The translations under genes were made by a program, and so were the position numbers. From Roseomonas sp. KE0001 (GTDB lineage Bacteria; Pseudomonadota; Alphaproteobacteria; Acetobacterales; Acetobacteraceae), in NCBI RefSeq assembly GCF_016107285.1, contig NZ_RCVQ01000016.1, positions 1 through 43,728 of the forward strand: a stretch of 43,728 nt of DNA. The letters run 5' to 3'. The notes under the pieces were generated by a model. That model was given only the letters and a program-made list of their open reading frames with translations. It made no database searches and was not told the origin of the DNA. The number at the start of each line of letters is the position of its first letter. The stretch's first letter is position 1. This document shows positions 33,430 to 41,717 of this stretch, one piece after another.

Positions 33430-33843
33430 ATGGACCAGAAGATCACCATTGCTCGCCCCGCCGCCGAGGTTTTCGGTTACCTAGCGGATCATCGCCATTT
33501 GCGGCACTGGCTGCCTCATCTGCGCCGAGAAGAAAGCCCACTGCCTGAAGAGGGCCTCGAGATAGATCACGCCACCCGAACCTTAGCTTGGTCTTTTGCG
33601 CCCGCTGGGCACTGGCGGATCACTGGTGAAGGTGCGATCTCAACCCTTTATCTTCATCTCGATACAGAGTTCGCTCAAGCCGTGGATCCGACCGAAAGAG
33701 AGAACCCCCATTCGGCAGCAGAGCATGGAGCTGAGGCGGCACTGCAAAGCCTGAAGTCTCATATTGAGCAGGCAGAAGGCGGCGACCCCGATTTGAGAAT
33801 GCCCCCAGCGCCATGGCGTTCGTTTGGACATACCCCGGAATAG
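33430..33843 (+). CDS. SRPBCC/polyketide-cyclase-like protein
   Basis: 137 residues. The start KITIARPAAEVFGYLADHRH, LRHWLPHL is the typical first strand and helix of SRPBCC (START-like) proteins, which bind hydrophobic ligands. ATG at 33430 follows GAGGAG. The C-terminal tail is polar and proline-rich. Two TGACGTCA palindromes upstream suggest its own regulation. No partner gene is adjacent. Confidence 0.75.
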   Translation: MDQKITIARPAAEVFGYLADHRHLRHWLPHLRREESPLPEEGLEIDHATRTLAWSFAPAGHWRITGEGAISTLYLHLDTEFAQAVDPTERENPHSAAEHGAEAALQSLKSHIEQAEGGDPDLRMPPAPWRSFGHTPE

Positions 33844-33846
33844 AAT

Positions 33847-33863
33847 CGCCAATTCTTGGCGAA
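33847..33863 (+). terminator. Weak hairpin after the SRPBCC gene
   Basis: TCGCCAA-TTC-TTGGCGA forms a seven-base-pair stem right after the stop codon. No T run follows, so its use as a terminator is uncertain. Confidence 0.45.
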
Positions 33864-34188
33864 TAGGCCATTGACAGCAGATACGGAGATTATTCCGACA
33901 GCACTATGGTAAAATTACGAGGCCACTATTCGAATACCTTAAATTATTATCAGTTCCAAACTGACCTCTGTATTCTATTGAACTGTCGATCGCTACAAAT
34001 ATAGCCATAAACATCACGAGACTAAGGGTTAGGATTAACAAGAGAAATCTTGGTGTAGACATCAGTGTACCTCCGGCTGATGTGTATCACATTTGCGTGA
34101 GCTAAAATCAACCAAAAGTTGACTTGCTATGGCGACATATGCGCGCCTAGCCTTCGGAACGTTGATGCGTATCGATAGCGTTTCGCAT
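33864..34188. other. AT-rich spacer before IS3 copy 2
   Basis: About 325 bp of AT-rich sequence, distinct from the GC-rich genes. No gene, hairpin or repeat that I recognise. It ends at the IS3 terminal repeat at 34189. Confidence 0.4.
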
Positions 34189-34262
34189 TGTCCGTCGTCA
34201 GAACATTCGGCACAACTCGCGGCGTAGATTAGCGGAGTGCGGACCTCGTCAGGGGGTTGATG

Positions 34263-35243
34263 TTAGGCGGCGAACTTGCGGTGCTGCAAGCGCCGATGTT
34301 CGATGGTCTGTCGCTTGATCCTTTCGCGCAGTTTGATGATTGCCGGAGCCCTGCCGAAGTAGGCGTCGGCAGGCGTCACGTTGGCCAGGCTCTCGTGGTA
34401 TCGCTGGTGATTGTAGTGCTCGACGAAGGCCTCGATGTGGGCTTCGAGGTCGCCGGGCAGGAAGTAGTTTTCCAGCAAGATGCGGTTTTTCAGGGTCTGG
34501 TGCCAGCGCTCGATCTTGCCCTGGGTTTGGGGATGACACGGGGCGCCGCGGACATGGCTCATCTTCCGGGCCTCGATGTATTCCGCCAGCTCACCCGCGA
34601 TGTAGCTGGGGCCATTATCGCTGAGTAGCCGGGGTTTGTGCAGCACCGTGGCGCTGTCGCAACCAGAAGCCGCCAGGGCGAGGTTCAGCGTGTCGGTGAC
34701 GTCCTCGGCTCGCATGTTGGTGCACAGCTTCCAGGCGATGATGTAGCGCGAGAAGTCGTCGAGCACGGTCGACAGATACATCCAGCCCCACCCGATGATC
34801 TTGAAGTAGGTGAAGTCGGTCTGCCACATCTCGTTCGGCCGCGTGGTTTTCGTGTGGAACTGATCGGCAGCCTTGATCACGACATAGGCCGGGCTGGTGA
34901 TCAGGTCGTGGGCCTTCAACAGGCGGTAAACCGTGGATTCCGACACGAAGTAGCGCTGCCCATCGGTGAAGCGCACGGCCAGTTCCCGGGGGCTCAGCTC
35001 AGACTGTTCCAGCGCCAGCTCGATGATCTGGTCGTGGATGCCCGCCGGGATGCGGTTCCACACCCGGCTCGGCGCCGATGGCCGATCTTCCAACGCCTCC
35101 GGCCCGCCTTCGAGGTAGCGATCATACCAGCGGTAGAATGTCCGACGAGGGATGCCGAGTTGGTCCAGCGTGCGCTTGGCCGACAGGTGCGACTGCTCGA
35201 CGGTTCTGATGATCTCGAGCTTCTCGGATGCGGGATATCTCAT
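34263..35243 (-). CDS. IS3-family transposase OrfB, copy 2
   Basis: 326 residues, identical to the copy at 747-1727, including the DDE motifs in MWQTDFTYF, LLSDNGPSY and GKIERWHQ. It appears intact and able, together with copy 1, to drive transposition. Start at the ATGA overlap with orfA; the -1 frame again follows the A7 run. Confidence 0.93.
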   Translation of the reverse strand: MRYPASEKLEIIRTVEQSHLSAKRTLDQLGIPRRTFYRWYDRYLEGGPEALEDRPSAPSRVWNRIPAGIHDQIIELALEQSELSPRELAVRFTDGQRYFVSESTVYRLLKAHDLITSPAYVVIKAADQFHTKTTRPNEMWQTDFTYFKIIGWGWMYLSTVLDDFSRYIIAWKLCTNMRAEDVTDTLNLALAASGCDSATVLHKPRLLSDNGPSYIAGELAEYIEARKMSHVRGAPCHPQTQGKIERWHQTLKNRILLENYFLPGDLEAHIEAFVEHYNHQRYHESLANVTPADAYFGRAPAIIKLRERIKRQTIEHRRLQHRKFAA

Positions 35244-35626
35244 TCGTCGTTGTCCCCATCCGCGACCATGCTTTTTTTGAGCAGACGGTTTTCCAGTGTC
35301 AGATCGGCCACGCATTCCTTCAGGGCCCGGGCTTCGCGGCGCAGGTCCTGGACCTCTCCGGTGGTCGCGGCACGGGCGGTGTCGCCGGCCAGGCGGCGCT
35401 TGCCAGCTTCCATGAACTCCTTCGACCAGGTGTAATACAGGCTCTGGGCAATGCCTTCCTTGCGGCATAGCTCGGCGATGCTGTCTTCCCCGCGCAGGCC
35501 ATCCAGCACGATGCGGATCTTGTCCTCGGCCGAAAAGTGGCGCCGGGTCTGTCGGCGGATGTCCTTCACTACCCGCTCTGCTGGGGCCTTGGCGGGCGAT
35601 TTTACATTGGAGGATCTGGGCTTCAT
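35240..35626 (-). CDS. IS3-family transposase OrfA, copy 2
   Basis: 128 residues, identical to the copy at 1724-2110: HTH (IAELCRKEGIAQSLYYTW) plus leucine zipper. Intact. Confidence 0.92.
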   Translation of the reverse strand: MKPRSSNVKSPAKAPAERVVKDIRRQTRRHFSAEDKIRIVLDGLRGEDSIAELCRKEGIAQSLYYTWSKEFMEAGKRRLAGDTARAATTGEVQDLRREARALKECVADLTLENRLLKKSMVADGDNDE

Positions 35627-35711
35627 CTTCGTTCCTTCGTCACTACGACGAAGCCCAGATCCTCCTTAAATCACAACCTCAAATCTGTGCCATTGGTGCT
35701 GACGGCGGACA

Positions 35712-37283
35712 CGCCAAGCTGCGGCACGACAAGTTCGGCGCCTCCTCCGAGCGCGGCCGCAAGCTGCTGGATCAGCTGGAGTTGGAACTCGGCGAGCTGG
35801 TCGCCACGGCGGCCGAGGACGCGGCGCGGGCGGAGAATCAGGCAGAAATCCGGCCTGGAGCACCACCGCGCAGGCCGTCCCGCGGCCCTCTGCCTGCCCA
35901 TCTGCCGCGCGAGCGGGTGGTGCTGCCATCTCCCTCCGCCTGCTCCTGCTGCGGCGGCAAGCTGTCCAAACTCGGTGAGGATGTCACCGAGACCCTGGAG
36001 GTCATCCCGCGCTCGTGGAAGGTCATCCAGACGGTGCGGGAGAAGTTCTCCTGCCGTCGGTGCGAGGTGATCACCCAGCCACCTGCGCCGTTCCACCCGA
36101 TCGCCCGCGGCAGGGCCGGACCGAACCTGCTGGCCATGATCCTGGAGGCGAAGTTCGGCCAGCACCTGCCCCTGAACCGGCAGAGCGAGAGCTATGCCCG
36201 TGAGGGGGTGGAACTGAGCGTCTCCACCCTGGCGGACTGGGTCGGTACCGCGGCGGCCACTCTCTCGCCGCTCCACGCGCTCATCGAGGCGCATGTTCTG
36301 GCGGCGGAGCGCCTGCACGGGGACGACACCACGGTGCCGCTGCTCGCCCGCGGCAAGACGGTCACCGCCCGCCTCTGGACCTATGTGCGGGACGACCAGC
36401 CCTTTGCCGGGCCCGCGCCACCTGCCGCGGTGTTCTACTTCTCGCGCGACCGCACCGCGGAGCACCCCAAGCGGCACCTGGCCTCCTATACTGGGATCCT
36501 GCAAGCCGATGCCTATGCCGGGTTCGGCGAGCTCTACCTGGCCAGCCGCAAGCCTGGACCGATCACGGAGGCGGCGTGCTGGGCGCATTTTCGGCGCAAG
36601 GTGTTCGAGTTGGCGGAGGTGGTTCGCGCACCTTTGGCTGCTGAGGCCGTGCGCCGCATCGACCGGGTGTTCGAGGCCGAGCGAGCGGTGAACGGGTGCC
36701 CGGCGGCCGATCGGCTCACCCACCGGCAGAGCGTCGTGGCCCCGCTCGTTGTCAGCCTGCAGGCCTGGATGCTGGAGACCAGGGGCAGGCTGTCGCGCCA
36801 CAACGACCTGGCCAAGGCATTGGACTATGCCCTCAAGCGCTGGGCCGCGTTCACCCAGTTTCTCAGCGATGGCCGGATCTGCCTCACAAATAACGCGGCC
36901 GAGCGCGCCCTCCGCGGCGTGGCCCTTGGCAGAAAGGCATGGCTGTTCGCGGGCAGCGACCGTGGCGGCGAGCGGGCCGCGATGATCTACGCGCTGATCA
37001 CCACCGCGAAGCTGAACAACGTTGACCCGCGTGCCTGGCTCGCCGATGTGCTCGCCCGTATTGCCGATCACCCCGCCTCCAGGCTCGACGAGCTCCTGCC
37101 TTGGAAGTGGCAGCGCGCCCAAACCCCTGCGACCGCTGCCGCCTGAGCGTCACCCGCGGCCATTACCGGAGGGATACCAATTGCCCGCCGTCGTCAGCGG
37201 CGCACCATTCCCGGGCGCGCCGGATCTGCGAGATAACGCTCCCCGTCAAGCGAAGCACGCCGCAGTCAACAGAGCACGCTTAC
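35712..37283 (+). mobile_element. IS66-family element, left part missing
   Basis: Contains tnpC only; tnpA and tnpB and the left end have been removed at the IS3 insertion. The right end is probably CGCTTAC at 37277-37283, the usual IS66 terminus (GTAAGCG inverted). Confidence 0.8.
35713..37146 (+). pseudogene. IS66-family transposase TnpC, 5'-truncated
   Basis: The frame enters from the IS3 edge at AKLRHDKFGASSERGRKLLD and is open to TGA at 37146. A zinc ribbon (SACSCCGGKLSKLGEDVTE, then KFSCRRCEVI) and the catalytic domain (LHGDDTTVPLLARGK, QADAYAGFGE, TNNAAERALRGVALGRK) are intact. Only the N-terminal coiled-coil portion is missing. An internal ATG at 35782 could start a shortened product. 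It is a close relative of the fragment at 27306-28128 and shows which 11 bases that one lost. Confidence 0.88.
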
Positions 37284-37411
37284 GGAGGTGGTGCCGCCCT
37301 TCCTGCTGAAGCGGCTCCGCTGGTTCGAGGATCCGTGCTCCAAAGGGCTGGCGCGCCATCCGCCGGCGGTTCCGCGCGTGACCTATCAGGTCGCCGTGGA
37401 CGATGGCTCGG

Positions 37412-38389
37412 TCAAGATTTCTCGTCCGAAGGCGAAGCGCGCTTCTTCGCCTGCCGCGGCGGCGGAGTAGCGGCACCGTTCACTCCTGCCCGCTCCAGCT
37501 TTTCGCCCTGTCGCAGGATGTGGTCGGCACCCTTCAGGCCCAGCGCCTTCGGACCGGCCCAGATGAGATAGTAGAGGTGGCCGCCCTTAGTGTTCTTGAT
37601 GAGACGCGCCGGGGAAACATGCCCGAACACCTCCTTCAGGCGCGCGCGGTACCAGTCGAGCAGGCGCTGCCCCGCATCGCTGCGCTTTTCGAGGCGAGTG
37701 CCGAACAGGTCGGCCTTTTCGTCATAGACCTGCGCATACCAGTCCGGCGAGCCGAAGAAGCGATCTAGAGCCTCACGCCAGCCCGGCTGCAGCGCGGCAG
37801 AACGCGGCAGCACGCGCTGGATCGCCATGCCGAGGGTGAAGTTGATCATCACCTCGATGCGCTTCGTCTTAGCGAGGCGCTCGATCATATCCCAAGAGAG
37901 CTGCATACCGAACGGATCGAGGAAGACGACGGCCAGATGGCCGCTTCGGCCAAGATGGCCCTTCAGTAGCGCATCCAGCTCCGCGTCGGCCGCACCCTGA
38001 CGCACGTCGATCCGGTGCCGGGAGCCGTACTCACCGTGAAGCTGCTCCAGCATGGCGGCACGGCCCGGATCGCGCTCGATGAAGACGTACTGGCTGAATG
38101 GGGTGGTGATATCGAGAGCCACGCGGGGAGAGCCCCGGATGTATTCTTCCGCTGCGGCGTCGATCGGCGCGGCCTCCGCCTGGGCAAACAGGTCGGCGAC
38201 GGCGGCGGACGCGGCGGTGCGCCGGATCTTGGCATGCCCTGCCCCGGCGAAGGCATCGACGAAGGTCGTGCTCTTGATCCACGCCTGGTTCTTCAGGGCA
38301 GTGGTGTAGAAGTTGAGATACGCTCCGAGCGCATCCAGTTTCTCGCGCGCCCACGGACCGACCGTAGCGCCAGGCGCAGGATCACTCAT
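37412..38389 (-). CDS. tcmP: Three-Cys-motif partner protein TcmP (methyltransferase-like)
   Basis: 325 residues. TcmP proteins are found next to three-Cys-motif proteins; their biochemical role is unknown. Methyltransferase-like motifs are visible: TFVDAFAGAGHAKI (motif I, Asp45), QYVFIERDPGRAAMLEQL (motif II-like, Glu105) and VVFLDPFGMQLSW (motif IV-like, Asp158). The ATG at 38389 overlaps the stop of the upstream gene by four bases (ATGA), so the two are translationally coupled. It ends with a Lys-rich tail. I expect a nucleic-acid-directed activity; that is inference. Confidence 0.88.
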   Translation of the reverse strand: MSDPAPGATVGPWAREKLDALGAYLNFYTTALKNQAWIKSTTFVDAFAGAGHAKIRRTAASAAVADLFAQAEAAPIDAAAEEYIRGSPRVALDITTPFSQYVFIERDPGRAAMLEQLHGEYGSRHRIDVRQGAADAELDALLKGHLGRSGHLAVVFLDPFGMQLSWDMIERLAKTKRIEVMINFTLGMAIQRVLPRSAALQPGWREALDRFFGSPDWYAQVYDEKADLFGTRLEKRSDAGQRLLDWYRARLKEVFGHVSPARLIKNTKGGHLYYLIWAGPKALGLKGADHILRQGEKLERAGVNGAATPPPRQAKKRASPSDEKS

Positions 38390-39138
38390 TCAGCGGCAGC
38401 AGCCATGTTCCAGGGCCTAGATTGCGGGAACTCGTCCCATTCACGGCCGTCCAGCGTCCTGCCGCCTTGGGTGGGGCGGAAGCCGCCCCATTGCTTGAAG
38501 AAGAACGGCACCTCTGCCGCGACGCATTGATCGCGGATATCGCGCACCCATTGCGGGTCCATGGGCCGCGAGCGCGGGCCGCTTTCCCCGCCGACGATGA
38601 CCCAATGAATGCCGCTTAGGTCCAGCTGGCCGATTGGGCCGATCAGGGGCTCGATCGACAGGAAGCGCACGGCGGCCGGAGCTTCCTGCAGGTGACGGAC
38701 GCGGGACATGCGGGCGCGGTCCTCGACCGACACGCCGAGCCAGATATGGCTGGGTACTGGACGGGCCGCATAGCGCTTGCGCAGAAAACTGCGCATCAGG
38801 CTGCTGCGCTTGGTCAACATCTGGAACTGGTGCCAGTGCGCCTGTTCCATTGTGTCGAAGACCTGCTCGATGAAGGACACCGGCACGTCCTTGTGGAACA
38901 GGTCGCTCATGGAGTTGACGAAGATCCGCCGCGACCGCTTCCACTGGAGGGGCTGCTGTAGCCGCTGGGGCCGCAGGGTCAGGTCGAAGCCGGTCTCGAA
39001 CGGATGGCCGGGCACGCCGCGGAACCGCTCCGAGAACCGGGCCGCGTAGCAGTTATCGCAGCCCGGGCTGATCTTGGTGCAGCCAGTGACCGGATTCCAC
39101 GTCGCGTCAGTCCATTCAATGTGCGAAGCGTCAGCCAT
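38386..39138 (-). CDS. Three-Cys-motif protein (DUF5131, phage Gp37/Gp68 family)
   Basis: 250 residues. The start IEWTDATWNPVTGCTKISPG followed by CDNCYAARFSERF carries Cys20, Cys27 and Cys30 (C-x6-C-x2-C), a radical-SAM-like cluster motif differing from CxxxCxxC. Conserved family stretches follow: IFVNSMSDLFHKDVP, WHQFQMLTKRS, HIWLGVSVED, FLSIEPLIGPI, WVIVGGESGPRSRPM and PFFFKQWGG. ATG at 39138 is chosen over an upstream extension without resemblance. First gene of a two-gene operon with TcmP. Family function is unknown. Confidence 0.9.
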   Translation of the reverse strand: MADASHIEWTDATWNPVTGCTKISPGCDNCYAARFSERFRGVPGHPFETGFDLTLRPQRLQQPLQWKRSRRIFVNSMSDLFHKDVPVSFIEQVFDTMEQAHWHQFQMLTKRSSLMRSFLRKRYAARPVPSHIWLGVSVEDRARMSRVRHLQEAPAAVRFLSIEPLIGPIGQLDLSGIHWVIVGGESGPRSRPMDPQWVRDIRDQCVAAEVPFFFKQWGGFRPTQGGRTLDGREWDEFPQSRPWNMAAAAE

Positions 39139-39230
39139 GCCGAGCCCTGGAACAGACCGCGAATCTTGCATAAACAGGATGCAGTCGCAACGGTACAACC
39201 ACGAAGCGGGCTGATGTCATACTGACTCCT

Positions 39231-39584
39231 GTGCTATGGTCGGAATGGCTTCTCGGCCTGCTCGATGGCATGGGCAATGGGGCGGCCGAGGAAGCGGAAC
39301 GCAGGGGTCGCTCCCGCATCATCACCTACACGCTCGAGGAAGAAATCGGCTTCTCGCTGCGCTATGCGAGATGGCAGCGGGATGACCATGTCTCCAAGGG
39401 CGGTAGCTGGAACACACCGTCCCGGCCCCGGATCGACAAGTCGCCGACGATGCTGAAAGTCCGCTGGTATCCAGACCTGCATCCGCTGGAGCCGCTGAAG
39501 GAGCCCGCCCCACCGAAACCGGCGCAGGGCAATTTTTGGCAGCAGCTGGTCGGCGGGGGAGCAGGCCGGACGCGGTCGCACTAG
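39231..39584 (+). CDS. Hypothetical protein, convergent with the membrane-protein gene
   Basis: 117 residues from GTG; not recognised. RIITYTLEEEIGFSLRYARW and DDHVSKGGSW look like a small alpha/beta core, with a Pro-rich C terminus. It is divergent from the DUF5131/TcmP operon and ends one base before the stop of the convergent membrane-protein gene; such tight packing supports a real gene. Because the opposite strand is also open here, confidence is moderate. Confidence 0.5.
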   Translation: MLWSEWLLGLLDGMGNGAAEEAERRGRSRIITYTLEEEIGFSLRYARWQRDDHVSKGGSWNTPSRPRIDKSPTMLKVRWYPDLHPLEPLKEPAPPKPAQGNFWQQLVGGGAGRTRSH

Positions 39585-39585
39585 C

Positions 39586-40137
39586 TCACTGGGTCGGTCC
39601 GGTAGGCGGTGATGGTGCGGATGCGGGCGGCGACGGCTGGCCGATGATCCCCTTCGTCACCGCGATCGGTGACGGGTCCTTGTCGAACACCCACGCTCCG
39701 AACAGCACGAGCAGAGTGAAGATCACCGTTGCGGCCAAGCCGCTGAAGATACCGACGCGGAAGGCCGTCTTCGTGGAGGTCGCCGCGGTCACCGTGGCCG
39801 TCAGCTCCAAATTCAGCCGCTGCACCTCGGCCAGCAGGGCGCTGCGCACGCCCTCGTCACGAGCCTTCTCGATCTCGTCCTGCATGTAGGCCGTGGCCGC
39901 GAGGTCGAACGTGTCTTCCGCACCGGCGCGGAACTCCTCGAACCGGCTCATCGGCTGGTTGGCGATCCACTCGTCCACCTCGGCCGGCGTCGGAAGCCGC
40001 TCGTTGCGCTCCTCGAAGAGCGTGACCCAGTCGTATCGGGCGGAGGCGTATGCTGCGTAGGCAAGGTGAGCCACCTCGGGGGAGGCCCCAGAGTGCTTTA
40101 GGAAGTGCTCGAACACCTCCCGGTCATTGGACGGCAT
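39586..40137 (-). CDS. Single-pass membrane protein with helical cytoplasmic domain
   Basis: 183 residues. The N-terminal about 120 residues are helical (AYAAYASARYDWVTLFEERN, EVDEWIANQPMSRFEEFR), followed by one membrane helix at about 126-150 (FRVGIFSGLAATVIFTLLVL) and a short Pro-rich tail. It starts immediately after the stop of a small basic protein gene (TAG then ATG), so the two are coupled. No enzyme motif. Similar two-gene units with a Ser/Lys-rich small protein occur in alphaproteobacterial accessory DNA as I recall; their role is unknown. Confidence 0.78.
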   Translation of the reverse strand: MPSNDREVFEHFLKHSGASPEVAHLAYAAYASARYDWVTLFEERNERLPTPAEVDEWIANQPMSRFEEFRAGAEDTFDLAATAYMQDEIEKARDEGVRSALLAEVQRLNLELTATVTAATSTKTAFRVGIFSGLAATVIFTLLVLFGAWVFDKDPSPIAVTKGIIGQPSPPASAPSPPTGPTQ

Positions 40138-40326
40138 CTACTTTTTCTTGGTGAACAGGCCGGTCTGCCGGTTGGCGGTCTTCAGCGCGCTGGCGACCTT
40201 AGCCGCCCGGCTGGCACGGAGAGTCGCGACGGAGGTGGAACTCGCGCGGGCGGAGCCGCTCAGCGAGATGACGCGCCCGGAGGAAGCTGTCTTCGTCGTG
40301 TTGCCGCTCGATTTCGGCGCAGCCAT
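40138..40326 (-). CDS. Small Ser/Thr/Lys-rich basic protein
   Basis: 62 residues, rich in Ser, Thr, Ala and Lys (SGRVISLSGSARASSTSVAT, LKTANRQTGLFTKKK), with no hydrophobic core; probably disordered and possibly DNA- or partner-binding. Its stop abuts the start of the membrane-protein gene. The ATG at 40326 is preferred to a longer start. Confidence 0.6.
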   Translation of the reverse strand: MAAPKSSGNTTKTASSGRVISLSGSARASSTSVATLRASRAAKVASALKTANRQTGLFTKKK

Positions 40327-40520
40327 ACCCGCTCGTCCTTTCAGGCCCCATGAGCCGTTGCACCTTAACATAGGGTCGCACCGGCCGGAAATGAATGCCG
40401 ACGGCTCAACGCCTGATCACGTCGGCGAAGCTCGGCCCCCCCCCAGCGCAAGCAGCGGAGGCGCTCGATCACCTTGTAGACTTGTAGACTCCTAGGCAAG
40501 GAGTGCCGCCGCTCCGGCTC

Positions 40521-40584
40521 GGCCAGCCGGTGGCCATCGCGTTCAACAGCGGCAACCTGCTGCCGGTCGCGCAGGCGCTGCAGC
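40521..40584 (+). repeat. 64-bp inverted copy of a Toprim-gene segment
   Basis: Starting at GGCCAGCCGGTGGCCATCGC this matches the reverse complement of 40950-41013 over 64 bp, and encodes LGQPVAIAFNSGNLLPVAQA as in the Toprim gene. It is flanked by unrelated sequence, so it is a rearranged duplicate and not a gene. Confidence 0.82.
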
Positions 40585-40622
40585 ACGCCGCCATGGTGGC
40601 GGTACCAGAGCGGATCCACCGC

Positions 40623-41639
40623 TCAGCCGCGCTGAGCCTGCACTGCCGGGCGTGCGCCATACCGCCGCGCCCAGGGCTGGCGCACCAGCGGCTCACACAC
40701 CATGTCCTCCTGCCGCAAGGCGTCCCTGATCAGCTGGCGCGTCACTTCGCGGCCATGGGCATCAGCAAAGTCCAGCCAGTCGGTGCCGTCCTGATGGGGG
40801 GCAAACTCCGGCAGCAGCACCAGCCCGCCCACCGCATTCGCCGCCTCGGTTGCCTTCTCCTTGCCGACATTGGGCAGGAGCTTTTCCCGCCTCGGCAGGT
40901 GATGGTCGTTGTCCGCGGCGAAGACCTGGCGCACGCCGGGATAGGCGCGCTGCAGCGCCTGCGCGACCGGCAGCAGGTTGCCGCTGTTGAACGCGATGGC
41001 CACCGGCTGGCCTAGCATCTCCCGCATCGCCGCCGCCGTGGCGAAGCCCTCCGCGACCAGCAGCGGGCGGGCCGGGTGGATCTCCCGCGCACCGAGCAGC
41101 GTGAAGAGGCCATGAGTGCGGCCATCTGGCAGAAACAGCTTGCGGCCGTCCGGGTCGATGATCTGCAGATTGCGGATCCAGCCCTGCTCGTCCTTCACCG
41201 GCACCAGCAGCTTGCCGCGATTGTCCTGACGCATGCCGTGCGCAAGCACGCCTTTACGGCTGAGGTAGGAGTTATCCCTAGCCTCGGTCCCGCGCATCCA
41301 CATGGCAAACGCCTGTTTGCCGATGCGTTCTTCCGTCGCCTTCCGCTCCGCCTCGCGGGCCGTGCGTGCTGCCGCAATCCGTTGACGGTCCGCCTCGGTC
41401 AGCTCCCGCATCGGCTGAGAGGATTTCCATGGCTCGGCATAGCCGGTGCGGAAATTCTGAAGGAAGCCCGCCGGGTGGCCGTCTGTGTAGCCGACATAGC
41501 GCCCGGATTTCTCCGCGCCACGGTCGCCATCCACCTGTCCCCGGTGCCATTGGCCATCCATGATGGCGGGCTCATTGAGTGTAAAACCGGCGCGGTGCAG
41601 CTCGTCGGCGAACTCGGTTTCCACCTCCGCACGCTGCAT
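40623..41639 (-). CDS. Toprim primase-like plasmid protein
   Basis: 338 residues. The N-terminal half resembles the DNA-binding domain of TraC/RepB-type primases (AIMDGQWHRGQVDG, GRYVGYTDGHPAGFLQNFRT). The Toprim domain follows: LLVAEGFATAAAMREMLG (Glu197), NSGNLLPVAQALQ, and AADNDHH (Asp243/Asp245). Such proteins prime plasmid or conjugative DNA synthesis. ATG at 41639 follows AAGGAG. A GAAC-N7-GAAC box lies 43 bp upstream, so it may be SOS-regulated. Its C terminus ends in a short hairpin (40621-40637) and may be truncated. Confidence 0.82.
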   Translation of the reverse strand: MQRAEVETEFADELHRAGFTLNEPAIMDGQWHRGQVDGDRGAEKSGRYVGYTDGHPAGFLQNFRTGYAEPWKSSQPMRELTEADRQRIAAARTAREAERKATEERIGKQAFAMWMRGTEARDNSYLSRKGVLAHGMRQDNRGKLLVPVKDEQGWIRNLQIIDPDGRKLFLPDGRTHGLFTLLGAREIHPARPLLVAEGFATAAAMREMLGQPVAIAFNSGNLLPVAQALQRAYPGVRQVFAADNDHHLPRREKLLPNVGKEKATEAANAVGGLVLLPEFAPHQDGTDWLDFADAHGREVTRQLIRDALRQEDMVCEPLVRQPWARRYGARPAVQAQRG

Positions 41640-41681
41640 GCTGTGCTCCTTTCGCTGGTCTCCTATCATAGCACCACACGG

Positions 41682-41696
41682 GAACAAGACGAGAAC
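41682..41696 (-). promoter_or_regulatory. Candidate second LexA-type box
   Basis: GAAC-AAGACGA-GAAC matches the alphaproteobacterial SOS consensus (GTTC-N7-GTTC on the minus strand), 43 bp before the Toprim gene. About one such match is expected by chance in a window this size, so position is the main support. Confidence 0.45.
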
Positions 41697-41717
41697 AAAA
41701 AGCCGTAATCTTCGAAA

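Larger units (their letters stand above)
34189..35711 (-). mobile_element. IS3-family insertion sequence, copy 2
   Basis: The same 1523-bp element as at 673-2195, in the same orientation and with all translated frames identical. Left flank GCAT, right flank CGCC: no duplication. On its right it cuts an IS66 tnpC close to the N terminus; the missing tnpC part is not on its left, so an adjacent deletion followed insertion. Confidence 0.93.

Noticed and set aside
35671-37122. 483-codon minus-strand frame opposite IS66 tnpC
   Set aside because: Mirror of a well-conserved transposase; no motif of its own.
37288-37470. 60-codon plus-strand frame between the IS66 end and tcmP
   Set aside because: It overlaps the 3' end of tcmP by 59 bases and has a low-complexity tail; not convincing as a gene.
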